DNA of 64,000 nt from Dermatemys mawii (lineage: Eukaryota > Chordata > Testudines > Dermatemydidae). Each line of letters opens with the position of its first letter. Position 1 is the stretch's first letter. Shown here in pieces: positions 1-12,400 of this stretch. The position numbers and the translations under genes were made by a program. The notes under the pieces are model-generated. The model did no database searches. It was not told the DNA's origin and saw only the letters and a list, made by a program, of their open reading frames with translations. The stretch lies in NCBI GenBank assembly GCA_007922305.1, contig ML677364.1, forward strand, positions 19,947,326 to 20,011,325, in the 5' to 3' direction.

Positions 1-1646
1 TTCCCTGTTAAATTGTCAATAATGCAAATCACTTTCAGAGTACAATCAGACCCTCGCAAACTGTATCTAGTTCTATTCATTCTATTGTAATCCAGAATGA
101 AGCTCTGAGTCTATGTGGTGGTTTTTCTTTTAATGAGATATTAGTTCTCAAGTACAGTTGTATTTTAAAGTTCTAACATATTTGCTTAGATGTTCAGTAC
201 AGTACTCATCTTTCAGTTTACTGAATTTTGAAAGGGTACAGATCCATACTTTCACCCATTTCAAAATAAGTCTTTGAATCTGTTCAAGAGATGAGTCCTT
301 CAAGATGGATACAGAAATGCTGTGTACTAAAAAAAAAAAAAAAATCCCTCCAAAAAACAAGTAGCCCAAAAGTTTCTGATATGCCTTAGTCTTCAGTTCC
401 CTTTGTGCTATTTGAACTTGCATTTTTCTTGAAGCACATGCTATTAGCATGTTTCATGAACACTTCACATTGGGAATTTTTCCTAGCTGAACACAATTTA
501 GAAAATACATGTAGAGCTAACATATTGCTATAACAGATGCAAGCCAGATTGAGCAGCGAGGCCTGAACTGTCGCATTGAGATCTGAAATACCTTAATATG
601 TTCATTCTTTGTAAAGTTAAATCCAAAGATCTGATTCATTTTAGGTAAACCATTCTACGTCTCATAAAACCTGATGTACAGCACTCTTGATAGAGTGGAT
701 GTGTCGAAGCTCTGCTGATTGTCATACTCGAGGCAACACGTGTACAAATGTACAGGGGGTTGTACTTGTTACTAATCCATCAGAGCAATTTTTTCCAAGG
801 TCCATGAAGCAGGTGAGACAGGCATTGGGCTCTCAGCCAAGAAATTTGAAGAGGGCTAGCATCTGTGTGTGATTTTTGTTTTTGTCTAATTCTGTTCAGC
901 AAACTTAGTTTTTCAAAATAAATGTTTTATTGCTGTTTCTTAAAAGTGATGGATGAGATGAAGAGGACTGAAGGAAAAGTGGGAATAGATTTTATTTTTT
1001 CTCCATTTAAAGATAATGAACATAGACACTTAAATTTTAATAAGTCAGTGAAGTGTGGGGTGGTGAGAGCTGATGCACTGATGTTTCACCACCAAAGTGG
1101 CAAAGCTGGATAATCAGAAAGTGCCTTTTGATAATCGGTGCCCAAACCCTGTACCGTAATCTTTAGTGTTGAATACTCGTATCAGGATTTAAGGTTCTGA
1201 TTTAAGGTTGAAGTTTGCAGTATCATATAACCGTGTGGACTCTGAGATTCAACTTTCTTTGCCTACATAAAGGTAGATTGAATAGGTGATGTATAGTATT
1301 ATGAAATTGACTTTGTGTTTTTAAACTAAAATCTTTGATAAATTTCACTGATATTTTAGATTATGCTGTTAGAAACCCATAGGAATATATAAATTATTTT
1401 TAACAAGGTATAAGTAGCTTAAATCTTGCTTTGTTCCTCATTAATATATTTTGCTAAAGTTTAATATGTGCAGTTTCAGCTAAACATTCTTTGAACTATA
1501 TAGCTTTCATTGTGGCTATCTTAAACTGATTTGGAAAAAAGCAAATTAAAATGAAGAGAAAATAAGACACATCAGAAATGCAGTAACTAATTTAGTCAGA
1601 GCCCCACTTACTGTGCCATTCTGTGGTAGCTGACTTTCCTTCAGAG

Positions 1647-2510
1647 TAGGGTTACCATCCATCCGTATTTCCCCGGACATGTCTGGCTTTTTCGTCTTTA
1701 AATAGCCGTCCGGGAGGAATTGGTTAAAAGATTGAAAGGGATTTTTCCCTTCGTCCCTCCTTTTCCCACCCCTCCCCCCATGCAGAGTGTGATTGGGTGC
1801 CTGGGCCAGATTGAGCCGCTCCCATTGGCCTCGAGCACCAAGAGACCCCTCCCTCTCCTCTCCCCCCCTCTGAGTACTCTGCAGGGGAGGGACTGTGTGC
1901 TCCTGGAGCAGTCGCAGCCTGTGTGTTTGCCTCCATGTGTAGCCAGTGTCTGAGCAGCCTGGTAGGGAAGTCCCGGGGGGCATCCGGGAGCGGGCTGGGG
2001 GAGGGAGGTATGGGTCCGGGACAGGCAGAGACCAGAGCGGGTTGGATGGGTCAAGAATTCTGGGAGTCCTGTCAGGGGGCTGGGGTGTGGAGCAAGGTCG
2101 GGGCAGGCAGGGAGCAGAGGGGGTTGCATGGGTCAGGAATTCTGGGGGTCCTGTTAGGGAACGGGGAGTGGGCATCCCAGGGGGTCTGTCTGGGGGCAGG
2201 GGTGTGGATAAGGGTCGGGGAAGTTAAGGGACAGGTAGTGGGTAGTAGGATCCTGGAGGAGAGTTAGGATGGGGCGGTCGAAGGGGCAGTCAGGGGACAA
2301 GGAGCAGGGAGGCTTAGGTAGGGAGGCTGTCCTGGGGGGCAGTTAGGGGCAGGAGGGCTCAGTCAGGGAATAAGGAGCAGAGGGGGTTGGAGGTTCTGAG
2401 AGGGGACAGATGGGAAGTGGGAGGCAGTGGATAGGGGCAGGGCTCCAACCGTGTCCCCCCCCCCCCACCAAGTCCTCTTTTTTTGATTCTTGAAATATAT
2501 GGTAACCCTA
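1647..2510. mobile_element. Non-autonomous hAT-like element with 8-bp target duplication
   Basis: The ends are inverted repeats: TAGGGTTACCAT at the left and ATGGTAACCCTA at the right. They are flanked by cttcagag (1639-1646) and cttcatag (2511-2518), an 8-bp target duplication with one mismatch, as expected for hAT transposons. The interior is GC-rich and partly made of degenerate G-rich tandem units (about 1960-2440) in which motifs like gggtcaggaattctggggg recur. It has no transposase. The long open frames on both strands here come from the tandem repeat and are not genes. Confidence 0.85.
1950..2440. repeat. Degenerate G-rich minisatellite inside hAT element
   Basis: Imperfect repeats of gggagcagggggttg- and ggtcaggaattctggggg-like units fill the right half of the hAT-like element. 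Unit lengths vary and copies have drifted. Confidence 0.6.
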
Positions 2511-3284
2511 CTTCATAGTCCTCTTTTTGTGCCAGACCTGTACTCCAGGATATGAGCTGCATTTAAAAAGAAAATTTTCTAGCCTATGTAGTTACAAAGA
2601 AAACTTTAAAAACATTAATGGAGTGTAAAACAATGTGGTGATATCTGCCTGAGTTGTAAGACTGTCTGAAACAGTAATTCTAACACAGGAGTAAATAGCC
2701 TCATTCATATCCATGAATGTTAATGCTGAAACTTAATGTCATTACATGTCAGAACTTTTTAACTGCTAATAACTTTAACAAAAATATTCCTTTTTTTTTG
2801 TTGTTGTTGTTGTTTTGGGTAGCACCTTAAGGTGCGAGACAAACAGACATGTTATGGCCCCCGCCCCAAAAAGCACACCCTCTAACAACCTTCTGTGTAT
2901 CCAAAAGTTCTGCCATAATCACTAGTTTCTTCACACCAACATTCATTATGCAGCTATAAGTTTATCAGTACAAAGTTTCTGCAGGATATTAAACATAAAA
3001 ATGTAACGTGTAGTGTAAATTTTAATTATAATTTCAAAGTAAACATGTAATGCATTGATTATATTATTTATAGTCACATTTAACTCAGTTTAAAACATCC
3101 TTTGCTTTATGTGAAGCTGCCACAAAATTTAGTCTGCTGCAAAATCTTTTCCATAGAATTTAGGTCAAGTTTGCCATGAAGTTCACTGGAGGGGATTCTT
3201 GACTATAACATGCAACACTGTTTATTTGAAATGTGTAAAGTCCATCCTAAATGTTCTTATTTTCTCATTGCTTTTATTTTTCAG

Positions 3285-3401
3285 AAAATTCTTCCAGGAG
3301 GAAACACATCTTTTGATGTAGTTTTCCTTGCAAGAGTAGTTGGGAATGTAGAGAACACTTTATTTATTAACACTTCTAATCATGGGGTATTTACTTACCA
3401 G
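3285..3401 (+). CDS. TMEM131: TMEM131 exon e1: end of PapD-like domain
   Basis: 117 nt, phase 0 to phase 0, residues 1-39 of the fragment, from [10 protein letters not shown] to HGVFTYQ. The acceptor is tttttcag and the donor is gtaaga. It encodes the second half of the N-terminal PapD-like beta-sandwich that in this family binds collagen chains in the ER lumen. Two sequons (NTS) are visible. The first half of the domain lies in exons upstream of the window. Confidence 0.96.
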
Positions 3402-6400
3402 GTAAGAGAAGACCTGGGAGCATAATCTTTTTAACATTCTTAAAATAGATAACCATATGTTTTGTGAATGTTTAGTGGCAGGTATAAAAAATGTGTTAGT
3501 CATCTAGAGAGGTATCAAGAAATGGAGAAAAGTGCCAGAGAATTTGTTGCCTGACTGTGAGCATTAATACCTATAAACACCAGTATGCTGTTAAATTGCT
3601 ATATGTAAATGCTCCTATCGAAACCTAATACTGAGCATCCTGTCTGAAAAGTTTCTTGAAGACAAAGGTATGTAGTAGCTTACTCATTGTTACCACAAGT
3701 TTGTGTCTGTTCCTGATTGGGGCATCATTTTTGATAGAATGATTTCCTTTGGTGCTGTGCTGAAAGCTTACAAATGAAGGCAAAAATCTGACCCCCTATC
3801 TCATGGTGGATGTTGTTCAGTGAGAGTAAGGGAATCTGAATCAGGTATTAAATCATTTCATATATAAGGGTAGCTATTCTTTGTATATCCTATATGTACT
3901 AGGGAGCGATGAAGGTTCCTCCATATATAATGTGGATGTCTTACTGTTAGAGTAGGAAGATAGAATTATTCAAAAAGCTGGCAATGTGACAGAGATGTCA
4001 ACTTCCAGGTCACTTGTAAGTTGATTCAGATCACTAGTAAATTAAGTACTTGCCAGTAGTAAATCTACCAGTGCTGTTAGACATATGAGAAATGAGAGGG
4101 AAGGAGAAATGGTGGTGGGTAAGTAGATTCTGTGACTAGGTTACTAAGTCAGTTTTTGAAAATCTGTACTGAATTCCCTAACAATATATTTTTTTAAAAG
4201 TAACTGAAGAAATTATACACCAGTAATTTTGCTGCTGTTTACTAGATGGGTCAACTTAATATAATAATTCATATGCTAGATTTTAAAGTTCAGTTGTAGT
4301 TTGAAGTCTCTCAGTAAAAAATGAGAGAGAGGAGAAGAATAAAGCAGGCATGGTGAATGTAAATTAAAGTGCTCAGTGTATTTTCTTATACTACTAGAGC
4401 AAGAGTCTCAAACTCAGTTTACCTTAGGGCCAATGCTGGTCCTCAAATCCTCCCAGCAAGCCAATAATGTCACTCATGCTGTCCAGAAACCCCCCTCCCT
4501 CCCCAAAAATAAACCTCCTCTCCCCAGCTGCCTAAGGCTCTGGGAGGGAGTTTGGGTGGGGAAGGAGGTCTGGGGTAGGGGATTGGATTGTAGGGTCTGG
4601 GAGGGAATTTTGGGTGCAGAAGGGGTGAGAGGTTGGGCTCTGGGAGCAAGTTTCGGTGGGAGAGGGGGTCTGGGGTACAAGCTCTGGGATGAAGTTTGGG
4701 TGCTGGGTACAGTTCTGGACTGGGCTGGAGGGTGGGGTTGCAGGCTCTGGGAGGGAATTTGGGGGCAGGGATTGGGGATGCAGGAGGAGGGTGTGTGCAG
4801 CCCTGGGAGGGACTTTGGGGGTGGGATGAGGCTCTGGGAGGGGGTTGCTGCACTGCTGCCCCCAGGCACTGCCCCTGCAGCTTCCCATTGGCCACAGGGG
4901 TGCTCGGGGTGGGGGCAGTGTGCAGAGGCATAGTCCTGTCCCAGGGCCGCAGGGAGGGGCCGGCAGCCACATGGAGTGAGTGTGCAGGAAGCCTCTCAGC
5001 TCCACTGCACTGCCAATGGTGGGTGGGGCCCCGGGCCATTTTAAATCGCGTAATGGACACGTGGGGAGCAGAGCACCAGGGGGCAGCAGGTGGGGTGAAG
5101 GGAGAAATCTGGCCCCAAAATTGCTGGAGCCCTGTGGGCCACATTGGGGAGGTTCTCGGGCTGCAGATGGCCCATGGGCCAGGAGTTTGAGACCCCCTGT
5201 ACTAGAGCAAAGGATGATGCAGTGAAACTGAAAGTCAGAAATTTTTAAAACTGATTAGAGGACATATTTTTTTATTTACCACACAATTAACCTGTGGAAC
5301 TCATTGCCACTAAATATAAATCAAGTGAATAAGTTATCATAATTTTTTAAAAAATACTGTGTGGATAATGAGTACATTTGCCGCTATAATGGATAGATTA
5401 GAAAAATACTGTGTGTAAGCCTGCTGCTTAGATACTTTGACCATGAGTGTGATATTAGAACCTATATAGAACAGAGAGGAAATTTAGGTGTTTAAGAGGA
5501 AATTACAGCTGTTCTATAACTGTTCCTTATGAGATGTCTTTCATCTTTGTGAAACATCTGGTACTGGCCACTGAGAAAAGAGATCGGACCAGAGAGATCA
5601 ACAGTCTGACCTGGCTTTTGTCACACTCGATGTTCCATGTTTGTGTGTCAGTAGTTAGCAGAGGTGGCAGGTATAGAAATCATACTTCTGGTTATACACT
5701 AAGCCAACTTGACCTAATTTCCGTGGCGCCTTTTTAAAATTAAATTTCAGAGTTAGAGCACACTTTAAATTGATGGCATTCATTTGAAAAATTGCTGAGT
5801 CAGTTCCCTAGGCCTGACAGTGTTTTGGATACAATTCTAGTTGCAGAAGCTAAAACTTTTTTCTCGGGTTTGAAACAGGTGTTTGGTGTTGGAGTCCCGA
5901 ACCCATACCGATTGCGCCCTTTTATTGGGGCAAGAGTTCCGGTAAATAGCAGTTTTTCTCCTATAATAAATATACATAATCCTCACAGTGAACCATTGCA
6001 GGTGAGCATCATGTGCCAGCTTCATGTGTGTTTACTTTATAGTGTTCACTGAAATCTGTTCAATATTTGCTTTGAAATTGAATACAAATTAGTGTTTTGT
6101 TTCAGAATGCTTCCCTTTCTTCTCTCTCCTCTCCCCCTTTCAAAACTCTTTCTGGTATTTTGAGCACTATATATACGCTCTGTTTAAAATGCACTAATGG
6201 AGAAAACACACATAACTGATTTGATGACTTGATTGTCTAATTTAATATTTTGAGAAGCTGCGTTCAAAGAATTGTACAGAATTACAAATGAACAGATATG
6301 TAAATTTAGGGCCGAATCTTGCAAATTATAAGCACTTGCATAACTTTACATGCAAGTCCCACTGGAACCATTGGGATTGCTCACAGGAAGAAAATTGAAT

Positions 6401-9400
6401 AGAAGTTTGCATGATTTGGGTTTCTTATGTGAAACTGCTCTCTAAAGAGGAAATTAAAAGTTGAAAAAGCATGAAATTAGCCAGTTTAGAAGTACTTTTC
6501 ATTATACTCATGTGAAAAATTAAATTTGACAAGCCACTTTAGTAGTTAGTATATGTGCTTAATCTGCCTTCATTGGTAATTAAGGAAAAACATTGTTGCA
6601 AGCAAAATGCAGTATATTTTCAAAGCAGAGAATAAAGGAAAGTGACTCATTGTTTGAACACAGATAAGTCATTTAACTTCTCTGTGCATGTGTTCTCAAC
6701 TGTAAAATTGGAGTATAATCATTCTTAACCACTTTTGTAAAGTGTTAAGATTTATGGATAAAAGAGATGTCAATTCTTAAAAACATTAATGAAAAGGTAA
6801 GAGGAAAAAATTCCTTTACAATGACTGTTTATTTGGAAAAGACTGCCAAAAGTATTGGAAGTCTGTTGTACACAGTAACTAAAAGTAAATTTATTTTCTT
6901 CTACTGACGTGTAAAAATAATATATATATAACTTGTCCTAAACTACCCCATTGTATGGATGTCTTTTTTAAATTTACAGAAACATTTTCTGAAGGCAAAA
7001 GTGTTCTAACATTCAGACATAGTTAATGTTGGAAGCAGTAGCTTCCTCGAAAAGAAAACAAATCTTCCACTGACGTGATTTCTGTAAATGTGAAACCTTA
7101 TGCTCCACAAATTCTGACATATATAGATGTAGAAGGTGCCTGTTTCTTGTAACTAACTGAAATCAGCAAAACTAATTAATCAAAATGGGAATAGATCCCA
7201 GGTGTCAAAGTAAAATTGAAAACTTACCGGTACAGAGGCCCCTAGAAGGGGTGGGGCCTTGGTTGGAAGGGACGGGACTGTGGTGGGGTCAGCATCCCAG
7301 CCAGTGCTTCTGCTCTGCCTGGCCCACGCTGCCAGTGGCTCCAGTGGCGATTTAAAGGGCTGGGGCTCCAGTTGCCACTACTGGAGCAGCAGCCAGAGCC
7401 CCAAGCCGTTTTAAATCGCCGGGCCCGGGAAGCTGCTCCTTTTGTCTCCCCTCTCTCCCCCGCCCCGGGTTGGCAACCTTGTGGCGGGTGGGGGTGAAGG
7501 GGCGCAAAAGGGGCAGCGACGATAAAGGGCTGCCACGGCAGCACTTCAGTCAGGGTCCTTTGCTGCGGCAGCACTTAAGGACCTTGCTTAAAGCACTGCC
7601 GCAGCCATTTTTTACCAGTATGCCATACCGGCCCATACTACCTTAGTTTCACCCCTCAATAGATCCAACACACTGTGCTCTTGTGCCTTTGTTGGTCCAT
7701 TACACTATAGATGAGATTATAATTTCACATAACTAATGAAAGTTATTTTTAATGTTTGCTTTTTGTCATAGGTGGTAGAAATGTATTCAAGTGGAGGTGA
7801 TCTCCACCTAGAGCTTCCAACAGGTCAACAAGGGGGTACAAAAAAACTGTGGGTAAGTGGTAATATGTTTTCTAACAAGTTCTATATTCATTTTGGTCTG
7901 GTGACTTTTGCTCTTGTTCAGCAGCCATTTAAAAAGTAGATAAGCATAAAAATGACTTATTGAAGTCAGTGGGATTTGGATCAGGTACTTATTTAATTAC
8001 AGGGGTCTACTAATGTTATATATTTTTCTGAAATGGAAAAAATAGAAAAATATACAGTGATTGATGTTGGGGTCCTGGTGCCACTTGAACATTGTCATGT
8101 ATAGGATGTCAAATTATGTACATGACTTGCAGGGTGAAAGATTTCCAAACAAGAACTTCCAAATGTACATCCTTAGTTTATGCATCCATGGATGAAGGGG
8201 TGTACTATCACTATTCTAGTTCTGGGTTTGATTAATTTCAAAAATACCTTTTATAGAGATGTACTCTCCCTCTATCCTGAGATGAATGGTGCCCGTTTGA
8301 AGGAGGGACTGACAGATTTTTACTCATTTTTATCCTTCAGTAGGAAGTTCTATAAAGAAACCAAAATACATTTCAACATCTTAAAGCTACATCTTTAAGA
8401 TACAAAATGCAACATGTTAGAAATGTGTGATTGCAGTGCTCAGAGTTTATGGTTATTAAACAGTGTATAAATCAACTTAATCTCTTTACATGGCTGGCAA
8501 TTTTTATTATTAAAGGAGAAACATTTCTTCATTGTCTGAGAGAAAAACCTGCATGTTGTGTTGAATAAAAGCATACACTTAATTTGGTTATGACAGAAAT
8601 GTAAGTTTATTGTATGTTGCTTTTGTATTAGACTCTCTGTATTCAAGTGATTATTTGTGCTGTTAAAATTCTCCTCTTAAATATAAACTCCATCCAGTGT
8701 GAATACAACAGAATTCCACGGTTATGCCTGGATGTTTTTCTGATAAGGGTTGAAAAATTCTTCTGGCCCCTTCCCAGAGTTCTGAGAAAAAACTCTGTTC
8801 CAAGGTAGCCTAAGCCTTCACCCCAACAGAAGAGGGCTCAGAGTGACCTCTGCCTAAGGCACCACTTTCAGTCCCCCAGTAGCATTGCTAGAGACCAGCA
8901 TGTGACACACCTTTCCTCGGACCAAACATGCTGGCACAGAAACTGAATGTGTCTTTGTACTGTGTTGTCGGTAGATTGCTATCTAGCCCTTCTTTGTCTT
9001 TTTTATTAATATGCCATTATAATCCGCCCCAATATACTTCTAATTCTTTTTAGAGCATTGTCTATGCATAAAAATGACACCAGATATTCTGAATTTTTTT
9101 AACAATACAATGTGTTTGATGTTGCAGCCTTATTGGAGCTACTGCATTCTTATTTATGTCTTTGATTATTTCAAAAGGAAATCCCCCCCTATGAAACAAA
9201 GGGAGTGATGAGAGCCAGTTTTTCTTCAAGAGAAGCAGATAATCATACAGCTTTCATTAGAATAAAAACAAATGCCTCAGACAACACAAAATTTATCATT
9301 CTTCCTGTTGAAGTAGAGGTTACAACAGGTTTGTGGGAAAATGCAATATTCAAAATATTCAGTTTCTATTGCTATACTAGAATAAGAAAATATTAATGGT

Positions 9401-12400
9401 TTTCCTTTTCTTTTTGTAAAGCTCCAGGAATCTATTCATCAACAGAAATGCTAGATTTTGGTACACTACGAACACAAGGTAAATTGTACTTAGGGTTTCT
9501 CATTCTGTGTTTTTAAAAATAAAATCCCATCAAGAAAAAAAATAGGATTGTAGAAAATATACATTGATGAAAATTATTTGTGGAGGGAATGTTGAACCCT
9601 AAAGATCCTTCTATGTCTGCTGAGCTTAATTTATACCTTTTAAAAAATATAATTAAAGGAAAATGACTTTTAAAATACCATTTAAAACAGATTTTTTCCT
9701 CCTAATAATAAATAATCCAAAATGTAGTAAAAAAAACCCAAAACTTAATATCAGACAAAATATAAAATAAAAACCAAAAAATAACTTGGGTCTGATTTTC
9801 AGAGATGAAGGGATGAGATTGCAGATGCCAAGCTCATGTGCAAAAATGTTGTTGTGCATGCAAATAGCCGGTTAAATACATGGCAATATGCACAGTTATA
9901 ATACTGATGGTAACAGGGACATATTAGGCTGGCACAGTTGCACACACCTAACTCTGAGAACTAGGTCCATACAGTTTATTTCTCTAACTTTTTAGTGAGT
10001 TTTTCGTTTTTTAGATGACTTAAGAGTTTTTCAACATTGTACACAAATGTTAGAATATATTCTAACTTAGAGGTTTTCAATCTTTTTTTCATTTGTGCAC
10101 CCCAAAACATTTCAAAAGAACGTGCAAACTCCTTTGGAAATCTTACACATAGTCTGTGGATCCCAGGGGTCCGCGGACCACAGGTTAAAAATTACTTTTC
10201 TAACTTCATTGAATTTGCTGTTCTGACTTAATCTTCATTTGTTAAAATATTGGTCAATTACGTGATGATGAAATCTTGGCACAAGTGTTTATATAGTTAG
10301 AGATTAAATGTGAACAGAGAATCTGTTAATCTTCAGTATGTGCGTCAGACAAAGCAATATATAGGTGTCTGATGAGATGGTAAGAACTTGCAACATAGGT
10401 AATAAAAAAAAAAAAAAAAAGTCCAGCTTTGGTGGGATATGAAAAGAGAGAACTAGTGGGTGGCTGGGGGGTTTTTTTTGTTTGTTTATTTTTTGGGGGG
10501 GGTCTCTTTTTTTTTTTTTTTTTTTTTAAGAGCAGGTGACATTGCTTCTGAAGTGTTGTTACTGAGTGATTCATTCATTTTATATGAAATGATGTTGATG
10601 TAATCATTTTATCTAGTGAATATTGGTATAGTAAAGCCGCAGTTGCTTATTGTAAACATTATTAACCCACTGACTACTTTTTGATTTAGAAAGCAGAATG
10701 ATTGAAGTACACAAAATGTACTTAATATATAGAAGCATAGTTTTCAAAACATAACATACTCTTATGAATAACAAGTTTCTAACTGGTTGAACTGTTTTTA
10801 AAGTAAGTTTCATATTGAATAATGGTTGATTTGTTCAGAAATTTGGTTGGAACAGATTGCTTTTTATTTGATGGATTATACAATAGTATGACCTGATAAT
10901 TAATTTCTTTGTTTTTAACAGATATGCCAAAAATTTTAAATCTACATTTATTAAATTCAGGAACAAAGGATGTACCAATTACAGTAAGATTTATTCCCTT
11001 CTCATTTCACAAATTATGTTTAGTTTTATGAAAGGAAGAGGACTGTGTCCAAACTTTCATTCATTGACATTAACATGATATAGTCCACTAAGGGGTGTTC
11101 AGTGTTGAATTCTAGGAAACACACTTTGTTTTTCCCAAGTTTCTAAGCAGTTCATTGGCTCATTACGAAGATACAGCTTGACATCTTTCTGACATTGACT
11201 CTAGAGATTGCAACGTTTCACTTAATTTCTTATGTTTTTACCTTAATTCTCAGTTCAAACTGCAGGCCTACCTTCTTAGTTGTATTAAAGCAGTACATCT
11301 TGAGGTTGCATATATAATGTTTTGGCTTCTTAAAGTTTCTCCTCTCACCAGTTAGCAAGTTGCAATAGGTCTAGCAGGACAGATATGGCAGAGTTAACCC
11401 TTCCTCATCCCCATTCCTTCACCAGCTCCAGTGGAAGCCTCTGAGCCCTGGGCCTCGTGGGCCCCTCTGTACTCAGACTCCATGTGGTCGAACAGGCATC
11501 AACAGAAGCCCACAGAAAGATCCCAGCCCCTTGAAGATTCTACACTTTTTAGTTTGCCAACAGCAGCTTTAGCATGAGGGGCGAGTCCCCAGAGCTTTCC
11601 GTATTCCTCCTCTCACAGTGTTGCGCTATCCAATTACCACCACTACCCTTCTGTTGCCTAGTTTTTCTCTCTACCTTCTCTGTGTCTCACTTTCCTTCCC
11701 TCTCTCCCCCTGCTCTTTCTTCCACCTCTCTCCAGTCTTTTAACCCTACAATCACATCTCTTCCCACCACTTTCCTCACCATTTGAACCCCCAAAGGGCC
11801 CTTATAAATAGCTAATACAAGATCTAATACCAAAGCTAAAAACATAAATCCATCAAGATCTGTGTGTAATATTCTTTGCAATCACATTTTGTTCTCATTA
11901 CTTTTTATTATCACCTTCACCCCCTCCCTGCCACTGCCTTTTTTCCTTTTGAATTGTCCCTGTTTTGTGGGGGCAGGAACTGTTACTTTTCTGGTCTGTA
12001 AAGTATCTAGCGCGCTTCATGAATGCAATATACATTATTTTGCTAGTTATATGGGTTGCTTGAATCTAAATATGATGCTGAGTCACTGCCTTCTTCATGC
12101 ATCTCTAGAAAAGATCCATCCTACTGTATTTGTTGAGGTTGTCGTATCTGCATAAATGTAGCTTTATATCTTATTCTTGAGCAGTAGGAAACTATTTGAT
12201 TGTTTCAATGTCAAAATTTTACTAAAAACTTGTTGTTGGTTATTATTTGTCTGCTTACGTTCTAGAATGAACATTTAATAGTTCTGTAGCTTGATAAATT
12301 TCTTTATTAAACCCATTTGGTTCCTAGCACAGAATTTTGCTCCTATTAGCACAGCAGATATTTGTACAGACATGCTGCTTTCCCGACATAAGTATTGGAA

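Larger units (their letters stand above)
1..3284 (+). other. Intron (3' part) upstream of first exon in window
   Basis: AT-rich intron sequence. I looked for the TMEM131 exon that precedes e1, which should encode the first half of the PapD-like domain, and did not find it, so the whole stretch is intronic. It contains one hAT-like element (1647-2510) and a short TTG run near 2799-2813. The short open frames near 687-1113 show no recognisable protein. Confidence 0.8.
3402..5878 (+). other. Intron e1-e2
   Basis: 2.5-kb intron, unique AT-rich sequence apart from the GC-rich hAT-like element at 4400-5199. No exon or RNA gene seen. Confidence 0.85.
6002..7771 (+). other. Intron e2-e3
   Basis: 1.8-kb AT-rich intron. 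It contains a short dispersed fragment (about 6310-6400, gggccgaatcttgcaaa), a MIR-like fragment (6640-6780) and a GC-rich hAT-like element (7199-7658). Confidence 0.8.
9479..10921 (+). other. Intron e5-e6
   Basis: 1.4-kb intron with a short hAT-like element (10069-10198), a poly-A run near 10403-10420 and poly-T/G-rich low complexity at 10470-10528. Confidence 0.85.

Noticed and set aside
1546..2175. Open frame of 209 codons on the minus strand
   Set aside because: It runs through the G-rich minisatellite of a hAT-like element, is low-complexity Pro/Ser-rich, and matches no protein I recognise.
4470..5144. Open frame of 224 codons on the minus strand and overlapping plus-strand frames
   Set aside because: They are translations of the tandem repeat inside the hAT-like element at 4400-5199, with open frames in several phases at once.
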